A model generated the notes under the pieces. It was not told the DNA's origin and did not search any database. It saw nothing but the letters and a program-made list of their open reading frames with translations. The position numbers were made by a program, and so were the translations under genes. This document shows, one piece after another, positions 8,482 to 17,372 of a stretch of 47,949 nucleotides of DNA. Source of the DNA: an uncultured bacterium (GTDB taxonomy: Bacteria > Patescibacteriota > Minisyncoccia > Phycocordibacterales > CAIRYW01); contig CAIRYW010000021.1 in NCBI GenBank assembly GCA_903882905.1, forward strand, positions 1 through 47,949. The letters run 5' to 3'. Position 1 is the stretch's first letter, and every line of letters starts with the position of its first letter.

Positions 8482-9750
8482 ATGAAATATCATAAAACAA
8501 CTCTAAAAAACGGCTTGAGGATTATTACTATTCCTATGAAGAACACAGAAACTGTGACTGTTATGGTTTTGGTAAAAGCAGGAAGTGATTATGAGACAAG
8601 AGAAATAAACGGAATCTCACACTTCTTAGAACACATGTGTTTTCAGGGGACAAAAACTCGTCCAAATTCTGGTGATATTTCGCGTGAACTTGATTCTCTT
8701 GGTGCACAGTCAAATGCTTTTACTAGTAAAGAATTTACTGGTTATTGGGCCAAGGCGCACAAAAAACACTTTCCAAAAATTTTAGATGTTGTCTCTGATA
8801 TTTACTTAAATCCAATTTTTAAAGAAGACGCAATCGAAAGAGAAAAGGGGGTAGTGGTAGAAGAAATAAAAATGTATGAAGACTTGCCACAGCACAAAGT
8901 TGGCGAAGTTTTTGAAGAACTTCTCTATGGAACTCAGCCTGCTGGTTGGCCAATTATTGGAAGTGAGAAAAACGTTCGATCTTTTACAAAAGAACAAATT
9001 TTTAATTATAGAAAAAAACATTACACTGCAAAAAATACAATCCTGGTTATTGCAGGAGGAATTGAAACGAAAAAAGCAGAAACATTGGCCAAGAAATATT
9101 TTACTTCAATTACTGGAGGCTTGAAAAATAAACATGAAAAGACAAACAGCGCGCAAGAAAATCCAAAGATAAAACTTCATTTTAAAGAAACAGATCAAGC
9201 CCATATTATTTTAGGTTTTAGATCTTTTGATGTAAAAAATAAAGACAATCCAAAAATTGCAGTCCTGGAAGCTATATTAGGACGAGGTATGAGTTCACGA
9301 CTTTTCAGAAAACTTCGAGATGATTTGGGAATTTGTTATTACGTTCGTGCGGGTAACGATACAGCAGATGATAGAGGTTTTTTTGCAGTTGCTTCAGGAC
9401 TTTCAAAAGATAGAGTGAAAATTGGTATTGAAGCGATACTTGGAGAAATTAAAAAAATTAAAACGGAATTAGTGTCGGCAGAAGAACTTAGAAAGGCTAA
9501 AGATTTAATGATTGGAAATATGTATCTTTCGCTTGAGACTTCTGATTCTTACGCAGATTTTTATTCTTTCCAGGATTTGTATGATTTAAAAATAAAAACT
9601 CCAGAAGAAAAAGAAAAACGCATAGAAAAAATTACAGCAAAAGACATAATGGACATGGCTAATAAAATTTTTGATAAAAAAACTATGAATTTGGCCATAG
9701 TTGGACCTTTTAAAGATGAGGGGGAATTTAAGGACATACTTAAGATCTGA
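8482..9750 (+). CDS. M16 family zinc metallopeptidase
   Basis: 422 residues, the length of a single pitrilysin / processing-peptidase-like subunit. The inverted zinc motif HxxEH is intact as HFLEH (47-51), with the downstream zinc-ligand glutamate in EKGVVVEEI (about 127). The C-terminal half has GRGMSSRLFRKLRDDLGICYY, typical of M16 (substrate-binding RxxY-type region). No signal peptide, so it is probably cytoplasmic. It ends in TGA, which shows that TGA is a stop codon here. Confidence 0.92.
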   Translation: MKYHKTTLKNGLRIITIPMKNTETVTVMVLVKAGSDYETREINGISHFLEHMCFQGTKTRPNSGDISRELDSLGAQSNAFTSKEFTGYWAKAHKKHFPKILDVVSDIYLNPIFKEDAIEREKGVVVEEIKMYEDLPQHKVGEVFEELLYGTQPAGWPIIGSEKNVRSFTKEQIFNYRKKHYTAKNTILVIAGGIETKKAETLAKKYFTSITGGLKNKHEKTNSAQENPKIKLHFKETDQAHIILGFRSFDVKNKDNPKIAVLEAILGRGMSSRLFRKLRDDLGICYYVRAGNDTADDRGFFAVASGLSKDRVKIGIEAILGEIKKIKTELVSAEELRKAKDLMIGNMYLSLETSDSYADFYSFQDLYDLKIKTPEEKEKRIEKITAKDIMDMANKIFDKKTMNLAIVGPFKDEGEFKDILKI

Positions 9751-9807
9751 TTAGGTATATTCTTCTGGAACCTGTAAAAACCTTCGAAAAGTGATATATT
9801 AAAGCGC

Positions 9808-10854
9808 ATGGAAGATAAAAATATTTCAATTAATATCACTTCAAGCACGATTGTTAAAACATTGGCAATTATTGCTATAGCTGCAATCCTATTTTTTTTG
9901 AAGGGAATTATCATCATTGTTCTAACCGCAATTGTCATTTCTTCTGCTGTGGAGCCTGGAATAATGTGGTTTGAGAAGAAAAAATTTCCAAGAATTATTG
10001 GAGTTATTGCAATATATTTGTTAGTAGTTTTGCTCGTAGGAATACTTTTCTTATCAATAATTCCGATATTTCTTCAGGATATTTCTGGCGTGGTTTCAAG
10101 TATCCCAACTTATTTAAATCAAATTTCAAGTTACTTTCCGATTCTTGATGATAGTTTTTTACAAGGCTATGTTCCTATTTTACAGAATATTGCTACATCT
10201 ATTTCAAGTACAGGTCTATTTAATCAAGTGCAATCTTCAACCGATTTTATTGCTACTGCTACTAAGGTAATTAATTCTGGACTGAGTGCAATTTTGATTG
10301 GAGTTCTTTCTTTTTATTTTTCTGTAACAAAGGATGGTGTTGAATATTTTTTGCGAATCATAACTCCATACAAACACGAGCAGTATGTCTTGGATTTATG
10401 GAAAAGAACAAAAATAAAAATTGGGGCATGGCTTCAAGGACAATTGATTTTAGGTCTGGTTGTTGGTGTGATGGTTTATATTCCACTTGCTATACTCGGA
10501 ATTAGACATGCTTTACTTTTAGCGATTACAGCTTCAATCTTAGAAATTATTCCAGTTTTCGGACCAACACTTTTTGCTATTCCAGGAATTCTTCTTACAC
10601 TTTTGGACAAAGGTATCGTTTTGGCTCTTGTGGTGACTGGAATGTACGTCATTGTTCAACAGTTTGAAAATTATCTTCTTTATCCTGCTGTGGTAAAGAA
10701 GATAGTTGGTATTTCTCCTCTTATAATTATTTTAGCTTTGGCTATAGGTTTTGAACTTTTTGGATTTTTAGGTTTGATTCTAGCCGTTCCGCTATCAGTT
10801 CTTATTGTTGAATATATTCAGGATGTGGACAAGAAAAAAGTAAAAAATTCTTAA
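9808..10854 (+). CDS. AI-2E family (PerM/YdiK-like) membrane protein
   Basis: 348 residues with the family layout: two or three N-terminal helices (about 15-90), a central amphipathic extramembrane region (about 95-150), then further helices. The conserved C-terminal block is recognisable (GAWLQGQLILGLVVGVMVYI, EIIPVFGPTLFAIPGIL, QQFENYLLYPAVVKKIVGISP). Members are annotated as AI-2 exporters or Na+/H+-linked transporters; the substrate here is unknown. metG starts 7 nt after its stop, so they are probably co-transcribed. Confidence 0.88.
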   Translation: MEDKNISINITSSTIVKTLAIIAIAAILFFLKGIIIIVLTAIVISSAVEPGIMWFEKKKFPRIIGVIAIYLLVVLLVGILFLSIIPIFLQDISGVVSSIPTYLNQISSYFPILDDSFLQGYVPILQNIATSISSTGLFNQVQSSTDFIATATKVINSGLSAILIGVLSFYFSVTKDGVEYFLRIITPYKHEQYVLDLWKRTKIKIGAWLQGQLILGLVVGVMVYIPLAILGIRHALLLAITASILEIIPVFGPTLFAIPGILLTLLDKGIVLALVVTGMYVIVQQFENYLLYPAVVKKIVGISPLIIILALAIGFELFGFLGLILAVPLSVLIVEYIQDVDKKKVKNS

Positions 10855-10861
10855 TTTTAAA

Positions 10862-12310
10862 ATGTCTGAAAAATCTTTATACATAACAACTACATTGCCG
10901 TATGTAAATGCAGAACCACATCTTGGCCATGCAATGGAATTTATCAGAGCAGATGTAATTGCTCGTTATAAAAAACTACAAGGTTTTGATGTATTTTTTA
11001 ATACAGGGACAGATGAGCATGGGATGAAACTTTACGAGGGAGCAAAGATAGAAGGAAAATCAACACAAGATTACGTTGATTTTTATGCAGAAAAAGTTAA
11101 AGATCTTCTAAAGCTTTTAAGTATTAGTGTAGATGTTCATTTCATTCGAACTACTGACGAAAAGCACGTATCAGCCGCAACGGCTTTCTGGAAAAAAGTG
11201 AATGAAAATGGATATATTTACAAAAAAAATTACAAAGCAAAATATTGTGTTGGATGTGAAGAAGAAAAAAAGGACAGTGAGCTTATAAATGGTAGATGTT
11301 CTATCCATTCAAATTTAGAACTTGAGATAATTGAAGAAGAAAATTATTTTTTCAAGTATTCAGCTTTTCAAGAAAAACTTTTAAATTTTTATGAGAAAAA
11401 CCCAACTTTTGTTATTCCCGATTTTCGTCTGAACGAAATGAAAGGTTTTGTGAAAAATGGTTTGCAGGATTTTAGTATTTCTCGATTAAAGACAAAAATG
11501 CCCTGGGGGATTGAGGTTCCAGGAGATCCAGATCATATAATGTATGTTTGGTTTGACGCACTTGTAAGCTATATTGCAACTTTGGGGTATCCAAATATAG
11601 AAGGAGACTTTAAGAAATACTGGGTGGACGGAGAAACAATTCAATATTGCGGAAAAGACAATAATCGTTTTCAGTCGGCAATGTGGCAGGCAATGCTTAT
11701 GGCTTGTGATTTACCAAATACAACCCATGTTATTGTGGACGGCTTTATAACTGGAGAAGGTGGCGTAAAGATGAGTAAATCGCTAGGTAATGTTACTAAT
11801 CCAAAGAATCTGATCCAAGAGTTTGGGACAGATGCCCTACGTTATTTTTTGCTTAGAGAAGTAAGTTCTTTTGAAGATTCTCCATTCACTATTGAGAGGT
11901 TCAAAGATGCTTACAATTCAGGATTAGCAAACGGTATTGGAAACCTTACATCTAGAATTATGAAAATGGCAGAGACTAATCTCGAAGAACCAATAAAAAA
12001 TACAGCTAATTTTATAGATGTTTACCCAGATTTTACTAGTTCTATAAATAATTTTGATATACAGCGTGCGTGTAATGTAATCTGGCATTGGATAGGTCAA
12101 TTGGATCAAAAAATTCAAGAAACTATGCCTTTCAAATTAATCAAAACTGATCCAGTTAAAGCAAAAGAGATAATAACTGAATTGGTATATGAGTTGTCCA
12201 AGATTTCTGAATGTCTCTCTGTGATTTTACCTGAAACATCAGAAAAAATAAAAAAACTAATAAAGGAAAATAAATCTCCTAGTGTGCCGTTATTTTTGAG
12301 GAAAGAATAA
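10862..12310 (+). CDS. metG: Methionyl-tRNA synthetase
   Basis: Class I synthetase that charges initiator and elongator tRNA-Met. 482 residues. HLGH (20-23) is the HIGH motif and KMSKS is at 303-307. TDEHG and CGKDNNRFQSAMW are family hallmarks. The zinc knuckle region has CVGCEEEKKDSELINGRCSIH-type ligands (three Cys and a His). The C-terminal EMAP/Trbp111 tRNA-binding domain is absent, as in short-form MetRS. tatD starts 4 nt after the stop, a pairing found in many bacteria. Confidence 0.95.
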   Translation: MSEKSLYITTTLPYVNAEPHLGHAMEFIRADVIARYKKLQGFDVFFNTGTDEHGMKLYEGAKIEGKSTQDYVDFYAEKVKDLLKLLSISVDVHFIRTTDEKHVSAATAFWKKVNENGYIYKKNYKAKYCVGCEEEKKDSELINGRCSIHSNLELEIIEEENYFFKYSAFQEKLLNFYEKNPTFVIPDFRLNEMKGFVKNGLQDFSISRLKTKMPWGIEVPGDPDHIMYVWFDALVSYIATLGYPNIEGDFKKYWVDGETIQYCGKDNNRFQSAMWQAMLMACDLPNTTHVIVDGFITGEGGVKMSKSLGNVTNPKNLIQEFGTDALRYFLLREVSSFEDSPFTIERFKDAYNSGLANGIGNLTSRIMKMAETNLEEPIKNTANFIDVYPDFTSSINNFDIQRACNVIWHWIGQLDQKIQETMPFKLIKTDPVKAKEIITELVYELSKISECLSVILPETSEKIKKLIKENKSPSVPLFLRKE

Positions 12311-12314
12311 ATTT

Positions 12315-13163
12315 ATGGAATTTAAATATATTGATAATCATGCACACCTAAATTTTTCTGCGTATGAGGCAGATAGGCAGGAGACAATAAAAAGAGCAGA
12401 GGATGCAGGAGTTGCTGTAATTAATGTTGGTACTCAAAAAGATACTTCAAAAAAATGCGTCGAGATTGCAGAATCGGCCGACAATTGCTTTGCAATTGTC
12501 GGCCTCCATCCCGTCCATACTTCAAAATCTTTTCATGATGAAAAAGAAATAGGGGAAGGAGGAGTAGAGTTTACTTCTCGTGGAGAAATTTTTGATTATG
12601 ACTATTACAAAAAACTTTGTCAGTCTCCAAAAGTAGTTGGGATTGGCGAATGCGGATTAGACTACTATAGGTGTGAGTTGCAAGGTGCAAGTTTTGAGGA
12701 GGAAAAAGAAAAACAAAAAGAGGTATTCCGAAAACAAATAGAGTTGGCTATAGAGGTGAAAAAACCGCTTATGCTTCACATTCGGGAGGCTTATAAGGAT
12801 GTCCTTGAAATCTTAACTCAAAACTCAAAACTCAAAACTCTAACCTATCCAGGGAATGCACATTTTTTTGCTGGCACTCTTGAAGAAGCAAAAGAATTTT
12901 TGGATTTGGGATTTACTCTTTCATTTACTGGGGTGATAACTTTCGCTAAGCAGTACGAAGAATTAATTAAATTTGTTCCTTTGGAAATGATGTTGTCCGA
13001 AACTGACTGTCCATATGTTTCTCCAGTCCCTTACAGAGGGAAGCGAAATGAACCAGCTTATGTAATTGAAGTTATTAAAAAAATCGCTGAAATTAAAGGT
13101 TTACCATTTGAAGAAGTTGCAAAACAACTTCGAGAAAATTCAAAGCGAGTTTGGGGGATATAA
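12315..13163 (+). CDS. tatD: TatD family metal-dependent DNase
   Basis: 282 residues with a TIM-barrel amidohydrolase fold. Metal ligands are visible: HAH (His9, His11), ECGLDYY (Glu), MLHIRE (His), HFFAG (His) and SETDCPY (Asp). The family acts as 3'-5' exonuclease or deoxyribonuclease. A stretch near residues 70-95 (EKEIGEGGVEFTSRGE) is longer than in E. coli TatD. Directly downstream of metG. Confidence 0.93.
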   Translation: MEFKYIDNHAHLNFSAYEADRQETIKRAEDAGVAVINVGTQKDTSKKCVEIAESADNCFAIVGLHPVHTSKSFHDEKEIGEGGVEFTSRGEIFDYDYYKKLCQSPKVVGIGECGLDYYRCELQGASFEEEKEKQKEVFRKQIELAIEVKKPLMLHIREAYKDVLEILTQNSKLKTLTYPGNAHFFAGTLEEAKEFLDLGFTLSFTGVITFAKQYEELIKFVPLEMMLSETDCPYVSPVPYRGKRNEPAYVIEVIKKIAEIKGLPFEEVAKQLRENSKRVWGI

Positions 13164-13209
13164 ATAAATTTGAAGTTTATAAAGTAAAAATAGCCCTCTA
13201 ATCTGTAAG

Positions 13210-13243
13210 CTGTGGATAAAGTGCCATAGGTCGGTCCTTGGGG
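13210..13243 (+). repeat. DnaA-box/REP-like element, copy a
   Basis: A DnaA box in inverse orientation (TGTGGATAA, 13211-13219) is followed by AAGTGCCAT and then AGGTCGGTCCTTGGGG. One of nine copies. It lies between tatD and the rpsF promoter. Confidence 0.8.
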
Positions 13244-13248
13244 TTTGC

Positions 13249-13276
13249 TTGAGATTTTTTGATTTCGTGATATTGT
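13249..13276 (+). promoter_or_regulatory. Promoter of the rpsF-ssb-rpsR operon
   Basis: TTGAGA (13249-13254), a 16-bp spacer and TATTGT (13271-13276). The leader that follows contains a short hairpin (AACCG / CGGTT, about 13281-13301) before the rpsF start. It could be the S6:S18 autoregulatory site known upstream of rpsF in other bacteria, but I cannot match the full motif. Confidence 0.5.
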
Positions 13277-13324
13277 ACTTGAACCGTCATTTATAGGCGG
13301 TTTATTAGTTTATTTAAAAAAAAT

Positions 13325-13804
13325 ATGGAAGAAAATGCCACCAAGGAGCAAGGGAGAGTCTACGAAATAGGCTTTCACATAGCTCCGATTGTGGGCGACG
13401 AAAATGTTGCTCACGAAGTCTCAGGCATCAAAGCCTTGCTTGAAAAAGCAAAAGTTGAGGTTGTTTCTGAAGACTTTCCAAGGTTGCGTGCCCTTTCTTA
13501 TCCTCTCTCAAAGAAGATAAAGGGTGCGAAGAAGATTTTTACTGAGTGTTATTTCGGTTGGGTTAAATTTGAAGTAAACCCAGAGGCAATCAGGGAAATA
13601 GAAAAGGAGGTCGAGAAACTTGAAAACGTAGTTCGTTTTCTTATCATCAAAACGGTCAAAGAAAACACTCTTTATGGTGCAAAATTTGCAGCAAAAGAAA
13701 GAATGTCTTTCAAAAAACCAGATGTTGTAAAGAAAGATGAACCAAAGGTTGAAGTTGACGTTGTTGAAGTGGATAAAGCTATTGATGATCTTATAGTAGA
13801 ATAG
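13325..13804 (+). CDS. rpsF: 30S ribosomal protein S6
   Basis: Binds the central domain of 16S rRNA with S18. 159 residues: the normal S6 fold (about 12-110; YEIGFHIAPIVGDENV, RLRALSYPLSKKIKGAKK, EKLENVVRFLIIKT) plus an acidic/lysine-rich C-terminal extension of roughly 40 residues. First gene of an rpsF-ssb-X-rpsR cluster. Confidence 0.93.
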   Translation: MEENATKEQGRVYEIGFHIAPIVGDENVAHEVSGIKALLEKAKVEVVSEDFPRLRALSYPLSKKIKGAKKIFTECYFGWVKFEVNPEAIREIEKEVEKLENVVRFLIIKTVKENTLYGAKFAAKERMSFKKPDVVKKDEPKVEVDVVEVDKAIDDLIVE

Positions 13805-13838
13805 TTATAAGTTCGGTATTAACTAATCACATAAAAAT

Positions 13839-14297
13839 ATGTATCTAAACAAAGCACTTATTTTTGGAAATCTAACACGCGACCCTGAGATCAAGGCTCT
13901 GCCTTCTGGAATCAAGGTTGCAAGTTTTTCTGTTGCTACTAACAGAGTCTGGAAAGACAAAGATGGTAAAAAACAAGAATCAGCAGATTTTCACAACATA
14001 GTAGTTTTTGGAAGACAAGCAGAAATTGTTGGTCAGTATATTAAAAAGGGTTCATCAATTTTTGTTGAGGGAAGAATGCAGACAAGAAGTTGGGATGCGC
14101 AAGATGGAACAAAAAAATATCGCACTGAAGTAATTGCTGATAGAGTTCAATTTGGTCCACGTGCAGGTTCTGGTACTTCTACACAATCCGATACATCAAA
14201 CTCATCAAAGAAATTCGACTCTGCCCCAGAAACAGACAATGGCGGAGAATTAAAATATCCTGAAGAGGAAATAAACGTGGAAGACATTCCATTTTAA
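13839..14297 (+). CDS. ssb: Single-stranded DNA-binding protein
   Basis: 152 residues. OB-fold domain (1-105) with MYLNKALIFGNLTRDPEIK at the start, followed by a Ser/Thr-rich linker. The acidic tail ends in VEDIPF, the conserved protein-interaction tip that recruits RecO and other repair partners. Located between rpsF and rpsR as in many bacteria. Confidence 0.95.
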   Translation: MYLNKALIFGNLTRDPEIKALPSGIKVASFSVATNRVWKDKDGKKQESADFHNIVVFGRQAEIVGQYIKKGSSIFVEGRMQTRSWDAQDGTKKYRTEVIADRVQFGPRAGSGTSTQSDTSNSSKKFDSAPETDNGGELKYPEEEINVEDIPF

Positions 14298-14314
14298 TTA
14301 AAAAAATTAAAATT

Positions 14315-14584
14315 ATGGCCAATTTTGAAAATACAAAATTTTGGGAGACAGTAGCTTTCGGACAATTTGCTCCAGAATCTCTAAAACTTGCAGCGCAAGA
14401 GGGCAAAATAGATGAATCAAATTACAATGAAGCGATGGTCTCTGTAAGAGAAATTGTAGAAACGGCAGGATATCCTGATGTAGCAACTTCTGACCATTTA
14501 GTAGGTATTATGGAAGCGGCTGGAATACAAGAAGCTAATAAAGATGTCACTTCCTTATTAGAGAAATTGCGTAATGAGAAATAA
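14315..14584 (+). CDS. Conserved-looking unknown protein in the rpsF-rpsR operon
   Basis: 89 residues, soluble, mostly helical and acidic (starts [20 protein letters not shown]). Not recognised. It lies 17 nt after ssb and 5 nt before rpsR, so it is almost certainly in the same transcript. Family unknown; a ribosome- or SSB-related accessory role is only suggested by position. Confidence 0.7.
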   Translation: MANFENTKFWETVAFGQFAPESLKLAAQEGKIDESNYNEAMVSVREIVETAGYPDVATSDHLVGIMEAAGIQEANKDVTSLLEKLRNEK

Positions 14585-14589
14585 AAATT

Positions 14590-14796
14590 ATGAAATCACA
14601 ACAATGCTTTTTTAAGCAAAATAATATTCAACATATCGATTATAAGGATATTGATATCCTAAAAAGATTTATCAATCCACACGGAAGAATCTTAGCAAAG
14701 AAAAGAAGTGGGGTATCTGCAAAGAACCAAAGAAATCTAGCGCTTGCAATCAAGCGTGCAAGATTTATGGCACTTATGCCTTTTGTTGCTAGATAA
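14590..14796 (+). CDS. rpsR: 30S ribosomal protein S18
   Basis: 68 residues. Recognised by [20 protein letters not shown] and [20 protein letters not shown]. It partners S6 on the 30S platform. Last gene of the rpsF operon. The N-terminal QQCFFKQN includes the usual S18 cysteine region. Confidence 0.94.
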   Translation: MKSQQCFFKQNNIQHIDYKDIDILKRFINPHGRILAKKRSGVSAKNQRNLALAIKRARFMALMPFVAR

Positions 14797-14834
14797 ATTA
14801 GAAAAATAACGAGTAGAGCGAGTATATTTTTCTT

Positions 14835-14874
14835 ACCCAGCACATTCTTTTTGAATAAAAAGAATGTGCTGGGT
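14835..14874. repeat. 40-nt palindromic element, copy 1
   Basis: A perfect 18-bp inverted repeat (arm ACCCAGCACATTCTTTTT) with loop GAAT, between rpsR and efp. The same two arms with loop ATAT recur at 20512-20551. No T-tract follows on either side, so it is not a standard terminator. Confidence 0.85.
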
Positions 14875-14911
14875 GATGATTTGAAATTCGCAAGCTCATA
14901 ACAAATCAATC

Positions 14912-15478
14912 ATGGCTATACTTGAATATAACGAAATTACAGTTCGAAGTTACATCGTAGTTGAAGGGGAACCATATGAAGTAATTGATAATCATATTTT
15001 TCGAATGCAACAGCGAAAGCCTCAAAACAAAACAAAGCTTCGTAATATGATTTCTGGAAGAGTTATGGATATGACTTTCCATGCTTCGGACAAAGTCCCG
15101 GAAGCAGATATTGAAAAAAAAGAAGCAAAATATCTTTACAATACAAAAGGTGAGTGGTGGTTTTGCGCTCCAAATAATCCGAGCGATAGATATAAGATTG
15201 AACTTGATTCTTTAGGAGATGGAATGAAATTTGTAAAACCAAATACAATTGTAGATCTATTAATGTTCGGAGAAAGAATCATTGGAGTAAGACTTCCGGT
15301 AAAAGTTGAACTAAAAGTTACTGAGGCTCATCCTGCAGTTAAAGGTAATACTGCTAAAGGCGGAAACAAGCTTGTTGTTCTTGAAACTGGAGCAACATTA
15401 GATGTTCCTATGTTCATAAACGAAGGAGATGTAATTAGAGTTAATACAGAAACAGGGGATTACGTGGAAAGAGTTTAG
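14912..15478 (+). CDS. efp: Elongation factor P
   Basis: Relieves ribosome stalling at polyproline. 188 residues with the three beta-barrel domains of EF-P. The domain I loop normally carrying the modified lysine or arginine reads RKPQNKTKLRNM, which differs from the common KPGKG form. The C-terminal domain matches the signature (VLETGATLDVPMFINEGDVI). A strong terminator follows the stop. Confidence 0.94.
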   Translation: MAILEYNEITVRSYIVVEGEPYEVIDNHIFRMQQRKPQNKTKLRNMISGRVMDMTFHASDKVPEADIEKKEAKYLYNTKGEWWFCAPNNPSDRYKIELDSLGDGMKFVKPNTIVDLLMFGERIIGVRLPVKVELKVTEAHPAVKGNTAKGGNKLVVLETGATLDVPMFINEGDVIRVNTETGDYVERV

Positions 15479-15486
15479 ATTTAAAA

Positions 15487-15523
15487 CAAAAGCCCCGCCA
15501 CGAAAGTGGCGGGGCTTTTGTTT
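15487..15523 (+). terminator. efp terminator (bidirectional)
   Basis: A 14-bp stem (AAAAGCCCCGCCAC / GTGGCGGGGCTTTT) with a GAAA loop, followed by GTTT. The flanking A and T runs would allow termination in both directions. Confidence 0.92.
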
Positions 15524-15524
15524 A

Positions 15525-15560
15525 CCTGTGGATAAACTACCCAAGGACCGTCCTTGGGTA
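15525..15560 (+). repeat. DnaA-box/REP-like element, copy b
   Basis: TGTGGATAA (15527-15535), then ACTA, then the perfect palindrome CCCAAGGACCGTCCTTGGG. The core is the symmetrical form; most other copies have one arm diverged to CCTATAGG or CCATAGG. It begins 4 nt after the efp terminator. Confidence 0.82.
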
Positions 15561-15861
15561 TGTTAATATCAAGGTATGAATTTTAATTATTCATCAGCGA
15601 TTAAGGTGTCCGTGTCAAAGCATTTATGCTTGAGGCCTTAATTCTGTTGTTTAATTTAGAAACCCTATAGACAAAAGAATCAAGCCCTCAAGTGAGGGTT
15701 TTGTTCTTTTAGCAAACAAACAAATAACCGGAGATCCAAAAATGAACCCTATATTCTACCCATTCGAAGGTGGCATTGAAATAGATTGGTTGGAGGAATA
15801 GTCCAAACCAAACAAAAGTTTGCAGTTATGTTGTCCGACCTTACGCGTCGGACATTTTTAT
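15561..15861 (+). ncRNA. Putative small structured RNA / short-peptide transcript
   Basis: No ORF of normal size exists here. ATTAAGG (15600-15606) pairs with CCTTAAT (15636-15642) around an inner hairpin (AGCAT / ATGCT). A terminator-like stem (CCCTCA / TGAGGG, 15685-15698) is followed by TTTTGTTCTTTT and flanked by complementary A- and T-rich arms. A second terminator (TGTCCGAC / GTCGGACA, 15832-15854, then TTTTTATTT) closes the region. The organisation suggests one or two short transcripts. No known RNA family is recognised. Confidence 0.35.
15742..15801 (+). CDS. Possible 19-residue leader peptide
   Basis: MNPIFYPFEGGIEIDWLEE followed by TAG. GGAG lies 8 nt upstream of the ATG, a better ribosome-binding site than most genes here have. 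It is placed between two terminator-like hairpins. It could be a leader peptide or a small protein. It could also be chance, because the ORF is so short. Confidence 0.3.
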   Translation: MNPIFYPFEGGIEIDWLEE

Positions 15862-16188
15862 TTAACGAGTTCTCTGTTTTAAAATTTGGGTAGCAATATT
15901 TGCAGCGACTTGCTTTGCGTATTCCTCAAGAATTATTTTTGGATCACGGCCTAGTTTTTCTTTTCCTTCCTGTCTCTCATCTGGAGATAAATAAAAAAGT
16001 TTGAGTTTAGGATTATATATTCTTGAATAAATTTGTTGAACTAATATGTCGTGAGAATAACTTCTTAGTAAAGCTTTCTCTTCTTCTGGAAGTTCGTTTA
16101 TAAGGTGCCAAGCAGAGATTCCACCTGTTTCGCATATTTCATTTATTCTCTCTCCAACATCTTTTATTCCTTCTGGACTTCCTGACAT
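15862..16188 (-). CDS. Unknown small soluble protein
   Basis: 108 residues, mostly helical and charged, no membrane segment (starts MSGSPEGIKDVGERINEICE; contains NPKLKLFYLSPDERQEGKEK). Not recognised. AGGAAG lies about 9 nt before the ATG. It is immediately downstream of recA on the same strand (37-nt gap) and may be co-transcribed with it. Confidence 0.6.
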   Translation of the reverse strand: MSGSPEGIKDVGERINEICETGGISAWHLINELPEEEKALLRSYSHDILVQQIYSRIYNPKLKLFYLSPDERQEGKEKLGRDPKIILEEYAKQVAANIATQILKQRTR

Positions 16189-16225
16189 ATTATTTTCTTC
16201 CTATTTATAAACTTCCAAATTATTT

Positions 16226-17311
16226 TTACTCCTCTGGTTTTTCTTCTTCTAGATCAGCAGGGGATGGAGCGACGTTGAAACCATCTTCTTTCATGAATTT
16301 TTTTATCTTTCCAAGAATTTCATCAGCAACTTTTTTGTTATCACGAAGAAATTGTCTTGTGGCATCATATCCGCGTCCAAGTGTTAATTCTCCATATTTG
16401 TAAGAATTTCCGCTCTTTTGTAGAAGTTCCATTTTCTCTCCAAGAGCCATAATTTCTCCTTCACGGGAGATTCCTTCGTTGTACATTAAGTCAAATTCTG
16501 TTTGCTTGAATGGCGCAGCTACTTTGTTTTTTACAACTTTAACTCTGACTCTTCCTCCCATAACCTCATCACCTTTTTTAATTTGTGCAATTCTACGGAT
16601 ATCAAGTCTTACAGATGTGTAAAATTTTAGAGCTTTCCCTCCTGGAGTTGTTTCTGGATTTCCAAACATTACGCCGATTTGCATTCTGATTTGGTTGATG
16701 AAAATTACAATTGTTTTTGAACGAGCTACAATTGCAGTTAGTTTTCTAAGGGCTTGGGACATAAGGCGTGCTTGTTTTCCAACGTGATATGCACCCATAT
16801 CACCTTCGATTTCATCTTTTGGAGTAAGTGCAGCTACTGAGTCGATAACAATGACATCAAGTTTTCCTGAACGAACCAAAGACTCAACAATTTCTAGTGC
16901 TTGTTCTCCTGTATCTGGCTGAGAAATTAAAAGTTCATCAAGTTTTACTCCAAGCCTGCCTGCATATTGAGGATCCATTGCGTGCTCTGCATCAATAAAC
17001 GCACAAATTCCTCCAAGCTTTTGGGCTTCTGCGATTACATGAAGAGATAAAGTCGTTTTACCAGAAGATTCTGGGCCAAAAATTTCGATAATTCTTCCTC
17101 GGGGAAGTCCTCCAACTCCAAGAGCTTCATCAAGTCCGATTGAACCTGTTGAGATTGCATTTACATCTACTCTTGGTTTATCACCAAGCATCATGATTGC
17201 GTCCTCTCCGAATTTACTTTTTATCGCTTTGAGAGTGTCTTCAATACCTGAAGAATTTGTTTTTTTTTCGATTGCCTCACCTTTAGTTTTTTTCTTTCCT
17301 AATTTTGCCAT
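16226..17311 (-). CDS. recA: Recombinase RecA
   Basis: Forms ATP-dependent filaments on single-stranded DNA for strand exchange and activates LexA self-cleavage. 361 residues. Walker A GPESSGKT (79-86), Walker B region [12 protein letters not shown], and the L2/signature region [20 protein letters not shown] are all intact. The start has a short Lys-rich extension. No GAAC-N4-GTTC box is visible in the 60 nt upstream, although such a box occurs near the lexA homologue in this window. Confidence 0.97.
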   Translation of the reverse strand: MAKLGKKKTKGEAIEKKTNSSGIEDTLKAIKSKFGEDAIMMLGDKPRVDVNAISTGSIGLDEALGVGGLPRGRIIEIFGPESSGKTTLSLHVIAEAQKLGGICAFIDAEHAMDPQYAGRLGVKLDELLISQPDTGEQALEIVESLVRSGKLDVIVIDSVAALTPKDEIEGDMGAYHVGKQARLMSQALRKLTAIVARSKTIVIFINQIRMQIGVMFGNPETTPGGKALKFYTSVRLDIRRIAQIKKGDEVMGGRVRVKVVKNKVAAPFKQTEFDLMYNEGISREGEIMALGEKMELLQKSGNSYKYGELTLGRGYDATRQFLRDNKKVADEILGKIKKFMKEDGFNVAPSPADLEEEKPEE

Positions 17312-17372
17312 TTTATTTTTAATTAATTATTAAATTTTCTTTTCAACACAAGGTTAAATTATATTTCCGACC

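Noticed and set aside
9748-9750. Alternative genetic code with TGA as glycine
   Set aside because: TGA ends the M16 gene and other ORFs sensibly, and no in-frame TGA interrupts conserved proteins. Standard code 11 fits.
17312-17372. LexA box upstream of recA
   Set aside because: No GAAC-N4-GTTC palindrome is present in the short upstream gap. recA may be constitutive or use a distant promoter.
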